Below, piece after piece: positions 6,946 to 9,335 of a stretch of 9,335 nucleotides of DNA (within the stretch, counting starts at the first letter, position 1; the number at the start of each line of letters is the position of its first letter). Location: contig JAAOZY010000097.1 of the NCBI GenBank assembly GCA_012274205.1, forward strand, positions 1 to 9,335, given 5' to 3'. The stretch comes from Betaproteobacteria bacterium (lineage in GTDB: Bacteria > Pseudomonadota > Gammaproteobacteria > Burkholderiales > SG8-39). The position numbers were made by a program, and so were the translations under genes. The notes beneath the pieces were generated by a model. That model made no database searches, was not told the origin of the DNA, and worked only from the letters and a program-made list of their open reading frames with translations.

Positions 6946-7605
6946 ATGCCCATGAAACTGATTTCGGTGAATGTCGCGCGGCCGGCGCAGGTGCAATACG
7001 GCCAGGGCTCAATCAGGACGGGCATCTTCAAGCAGCCGGTCAGCGGGCCGGTGCGCGTCGGCAGCTGCAACCTCGAGGGCGACGGCCAGGCAGACCTGGA
7101 AAATCACGGCGGCCTGCACAAGGCGGTGTACGCCTATTCCACCGATCACTACGCCTACTGGCGCGAGGCGCTCGGCCGGGACGACCTGGGCTGGGGCCAG
7201 TTCGGCGAAAACCTCAGCATCGCGGGCCTGGACGAGACCGAGCGCTGCATCGGCGACCGGCTGCAGATCGGCAGCGCGCTGTTCGCCGTGAGCCAGCCGC
7301 GCGTGCCCTGCTACAAGCTCGGCATGCGCTTCGGCGATGAGCACATGCCGAGGATGTTTTCGCGGGCGGCGCTCACCGGCTGCTATCTCAGCGTGATGCG
7401 CGAAGGCGTGATCGAAGCCGGCGACACCGTGGATGTGATCGAGCGTGGCAATCCCAGGGTGGCGATCAGGCCGCTGTTCGAGGCCTACATGAAGCGCGGC
7501 GGCGCCGATGCGGCGCACATCCTCGAGCGCGCGCTGGAAGTGCCGGAATTGTCGCCCGAATGGCGCGCGCAGATCGAGCGGCGCCTCGGGCGCGCGCCCG
7601 CATAA
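6946..7605 (+). CDS. MOSC-domain protein, YiiM-like
   Basis: Cytoplasmic molybdenum-cofactor-sulfurase C-terminal (MOSC) domain protein of 219 residues, close in length and layout to E. coli YiiM, which is involved in molybdoenzyme-dependent detoxification of N-hydroxylated bases such as 6-hydroxylaminopurine. Visible family features are the GDGQADLENHGGLHKAVYAY region (45-64), FGENLS (86-91), the IGDRLQIG strand (102-109) and QPRVPCYKL (117-125) with the conserved Cys122. A C-terminal 3-alpha domain (about 175-215) follows. Two starts are possible: ATG 6946 (MPMKLISV) or ATG 6952 (MKLISV); neither has a good Shine-Dalgarno. A TAGACT -10-like box lies only 5 bp before the first ATG, so the message may be leaderless or nearly so. 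The family is secure; the substrate is not. Confidence 0.92.
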   Translation: MPMKLISVNVARPAQVQYGQGSIRTGIFKQPVSGPVRVGSCNLEGDGQADLENHGGLHKAVYAYSTDHYAYWREALGRDDLGWGQFGENLSIAGLDETERCIGDRLQIGSALFAVSQPRVPCYKLGMRFGDEHMPRMFSRAALTGCYLSVMREGVIEAGDTVDVIERGNPRVAIRPLFEAYMKRGGADAAHILERALEVPELSPEWRAQIERRLGRAPA

Positions 7606-7622
7606 GGGCGCCGGCTGTGCGC

Positions 7623-7652
7623 TTGCGCGATGCGCGGCGCCTTCGGTACTAT
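7623..7652 (+). promoter_or_regulatory. Candidate sigma-70 promoter for the amidase gene
   Basis: TTGCGC (7623-7628), an 18-bp spacer and TACTAT (7647-7652) in the 96-bp gap between the MOSC and amidase genes. The spacing is acceptable and the boxes are imperfect. It would give a leader of about 40 nt that contains the AGGAG ribosome site. Confidence 0.4.
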
Positions 7653-7701
7653 CGTCCGCTATCCCGCCATTTCCAATCCCGCGCACAGGAGTAGCCCCTA
7701 C

Positions 7702-9144
7702 ATGGACATCGCATTCTGGCCGGCGACAAAACTCATCCGCGCCCTGCGTTCGGGCAAGATCGGCGCGCTCGAACTGCTCGATCACTACGCCGCGCGCATC
7801 GAACGCTACGACGACGCGCTCAATGCGCTGCCGGTGCTGGACCTGGACGCGGCGCGCAAGCGCGCCCGCGCCTTCGACCGCAAGGGCGCCAAGCGCGGCC
7901 CGCTCGCCGGGCTGCCGCTGACGGTGAAAGAGTCCTTCGACGTCGCCGGCTTGCCCACCACCTGGGGACTGGCGGAATACTGCAATACCCCGGTGCGCAC
8001 CGACGCGCTCGCGGTGGAGCGCTTGCGCCGCGCCGGCGGCAATGTGTTCGGCAAGTCGAACGTGCCGACGCTGCTGGCGGACTGGGAGACGGTGAACCCG
8101 GTGTACGGCAAGACGGTGAATCCGTGGAAGCACGAGCGCACGCCCGGCGGCTCCTCGGGCGGTTCCGCGGCTGCGCTCGCCGCCGGGCTCACCGGGCTCG
8201 AGGCCGGCAGCGACATCGGCGGATCGATCCGCAATCCGGCGCATTACTGCGGCGTGTACGGCCACAAGCCGAGCTGGGGCGTGTGCTCGATGGCCGGGCA
8301 TGCGCTGCCCGGCAGCGCGCATCCGGCGGACATTTCCGCGATCGGGCCGCTCGCGCGCAGCGCCGCCGACCTCGAACTCGCGTTCAACATCATGGCCGGG
8401 CCCGATGCGATCGAGGGCGCGGGCTGGAAGCTCGCGCTGCCCAGGCCGCAGCGCAAGAGCTTGCGCGGCTGGCGCGTGGCGGTGCTCGAATCGCATCCCA
8501 CCGCCGAGACCGATTCGAGCGTGCGCCACGCCATCCGCAGGCTGGCGCAGTTCCTCGCCAGCCGCGGCGCGATCGTGTCCGAGCGCGCGCGCCCCGCCTT
8601 CGATCTGGGCGAAGCGCACCGCGTGTTCATCCAGCTTCTGCGCGGCGCGACCTCGGGCCGGCTGACGCCGGACGCGTTCGCCGCCATGCTTGCGGCGCGG
8701 CAAAAGCTCGGCGCCGAAGACGAGGGCTACTACGCGCAGATGCTGCGCGCCAACACGCAGCCGCACAAGGACTGGCTCACCGCCTCCAACCGCCGCCACC
8801 AGATGCGCCTCGCCTGGGCCGAATTCTTCCGCGACTGGGACGTGCTGCTGTGCCCGAATGCGGCGACTGCGGCGTTCCCGCATTCGATGCCGGGCGAGCG
8901 CTGGGAGCGCATGATCAGCGTCAACGGCAAGCCGCAGCCGGCGACCACGCAGATGTGGTGGGCCGGCATCGCCGGCATGTGCTACCTGCCCGGCACCGCC
9001 GCGCCGATCGGGCTCTCGCCCGAGAGGCTGCCGCTGAGCGTGCAGATCGTCGGACCGCAGTACGGCGACCTGTCCACCATCCGCTTCGCCCGGCTGATCG
9101 AGCGCGAGTATTACGCGTTCGCGCCGCCGCCTGCCTACGCTTAG
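7702..9144 (+). CDS. Amidase-signature family hydrolase
   Basis: Probable cytoplasmic amide hydrolase of 480 residues, a normal length for the amidase signature (AS) family. The Ser-cisSer-Lys triad is intact: Lys76 in LPLTVKESFDVAG, cis-Ser151 in TPGGSSGGSAAA, and nucleophile Ser175 in AGSDIGGSIRNPAHYCGVYG, with the usual 24-residue spacing between the two serines. The C-terminal half (about 255-475) varies among family members and sets specificity. No transamidosome partner genes (GatB/GatC) lie nearby, so this is not a GatA assignment; it is likely a stand-alone amidase of unknown substrate. The start is ATG 7702 (MDIAFWPATKLI), with AGGAG 10 nt upstream, rather than the upstream in-frame ATG 7630, which would add 24 residues unlike the family. 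It has its own candidate promoter and is followed by a flavin oxidoreductase gene after 90 bp. Confidence 0.93.
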   Translation: MDIAFWPATKLIRALRSGKIGALELLDHYAARIERYDDALNALPVLDLDAARKRARAFDRKGAKRGPLAGLPLTVKESFDVAGLPTTWGLAEYCNTPVRTDALAVERLRRAGGNVFGKSNVPTLLADWETVNPVYGKTVNPWKHERTPGGSSGGSAAALAAGLTGLEAGSDIGGSIRNPAHYCGVYGHKPSWGVCSMAGHALPGSAHPADISAIGPLARSAADLELAFNIMAGPDAIEGAGWKLALPRPQRKSLRGWRVAVLESHPTAETDSSVRHAIRRLAQFLASRGAIVSERARPAFDLGEAHRVFIQLLRGATSGRLTPDAFAAMLAARQKLGAEDEGYYAQMLRANTQPHKDWLTASNRRHQMRLAWAEFFRDWDVLLCPNAATAAFPHSMPGERWERMISVNGKPQPATTQMWWAGIAGMCYLPGTAAPIGLSPERLPLSVQIVGPQYGDLSTIRFARLIEREYYAFAPPPAYA

Positions 9145-9234
9145 CGGTCGGTGCTTGCGCGGGCGCCGGCCTTGCAATCCGGCGTTTCACCCCCACTACC
9201 ATGGCTTGCGCCGAAATCAATAAAAAGGACTGCC

Positions 9235-9335
9235 ATGCTATTCGAACCCCTCGCCGCAGGCTCGCTGCAGCTCAAGAACCGCATCGTCATGGCGCCGATG
9301 ACGCGCAACCGCGCGATCGAGGCCAACACCCCCAA
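9235..9335 (+). CDS. Old Yellow Enzyme-family NADH:flavin oxidoreductase, 5' end (runs off window)
   Basis: Only the first 33 codons are present, but they are diagnostic: MLFEPLAAGSLQLKNRIVMA followed by PMTRNRA matches the N-terminus of the OYE/NemA/xenobiotic-reductase family. There the segment L-x-NRIVMAPMTR forms the first strand of the FMN-binding TIM barrel. Members are FMN enzymes that use NAD(P)H to reduce activated C=C bonds, nitro compounds or nitrate esters; the specific substrate cannot be judged from this fragment. ATG 9235 has a good Shine-Dalgarno (AAGGA at 9225-9229, 5-nt spacing) in an A-rich patch. The 90-bp upstream gap holds TTGCAA (9172-9177) and TACCAT (9197-9202), a weak promoter candidate with a 19-bp spacer. 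Confidence 0.85.
   Translation, partial: MLFEPLAAGSLQLKNRIVMAPMTRNRAIEANTP

Noticed and set aside
7630..7701. Upstream in-frame ATG for the amidase
   Set aside because: The added 24 residues do not resemble the family and would cover the promoter and the AGGAG ribosome site that serve ATG 7702.
7009..9177. A 722-codon minus-strand open frame antisense to the MOSC and amidase genes
   Set aside because: It spans two well-identified genes and the gap between them, with Arg/Ala-rich composition and no motifs; explained by absence of stops in GC-rich antisense.

Overview
The window looks like a chromosomal segment from a high-GC betaproteobacterium. The evidence is strong G/C preference at third codon positions, the SHP/DHC/cytochrome b set linked to a QseBC-type two-component system, a DUF4124-type secreted protein, and gene content typical of Burkholderiales/Rhodocyclales-like genomes. 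The exact taxon cannot be fixed from the sequence. Nothing marks it as a phage, plasmid or insertion-sequence region.

Layout: (1) The 3' part of an EamA/DMT-family permease (plus strand, cut by the window start) runs to base 645. (2) Bases 646-811 are almost entirely a 76-bp element present twice in perfect tandem (period 85), rich in inverted repeats, lying between convergent genes. (3) A minus-strand block, transcribed from about 4500 down to 812, holds five tightly packed genes in the order SHP-type monoheme cytochrome c, diheme cytochrome c (DHC), cytochrome b561-type membrane protein, OmpR-family response regulator and QseC-type histidine kinase. (4) recQ lies upstream on the same strand (6366-4549). 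(5) A 177-bp AT-rich divergent intergenic region with inverted repeats separates recQ from four plus-strand genes: a small DUF4124-like exported protein, a YiiM-like MOSC-domain protein, an amidase-signature hydrolase, and the first 33 codons of an Old Yellow Enzyme-family flavin oxidoreductase that runs off the end.

The most coherent system is the five-gene minus-strand operon. Cytochrome b would pass quinol electrons to periplasmic DHC, which would reduce SHP, a cytochrome with an exchangeable Asn ligand that can bind O2/NO-type ligands. The two-component pair at the end probably senses a related stress and controls the operon. Intergenic gaps are 10, 12 and 19 bp, and the regulator and kinase overlap by 4 bp. 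The SHP leader carries a perfect 8-bp hairpin that occupies its own Shine-Dalgarno sequence, which suggests an extra layer of translational control. The plus-strand genes after recQ look like ordinary, individually promoted housekeeping or detoxification genes.
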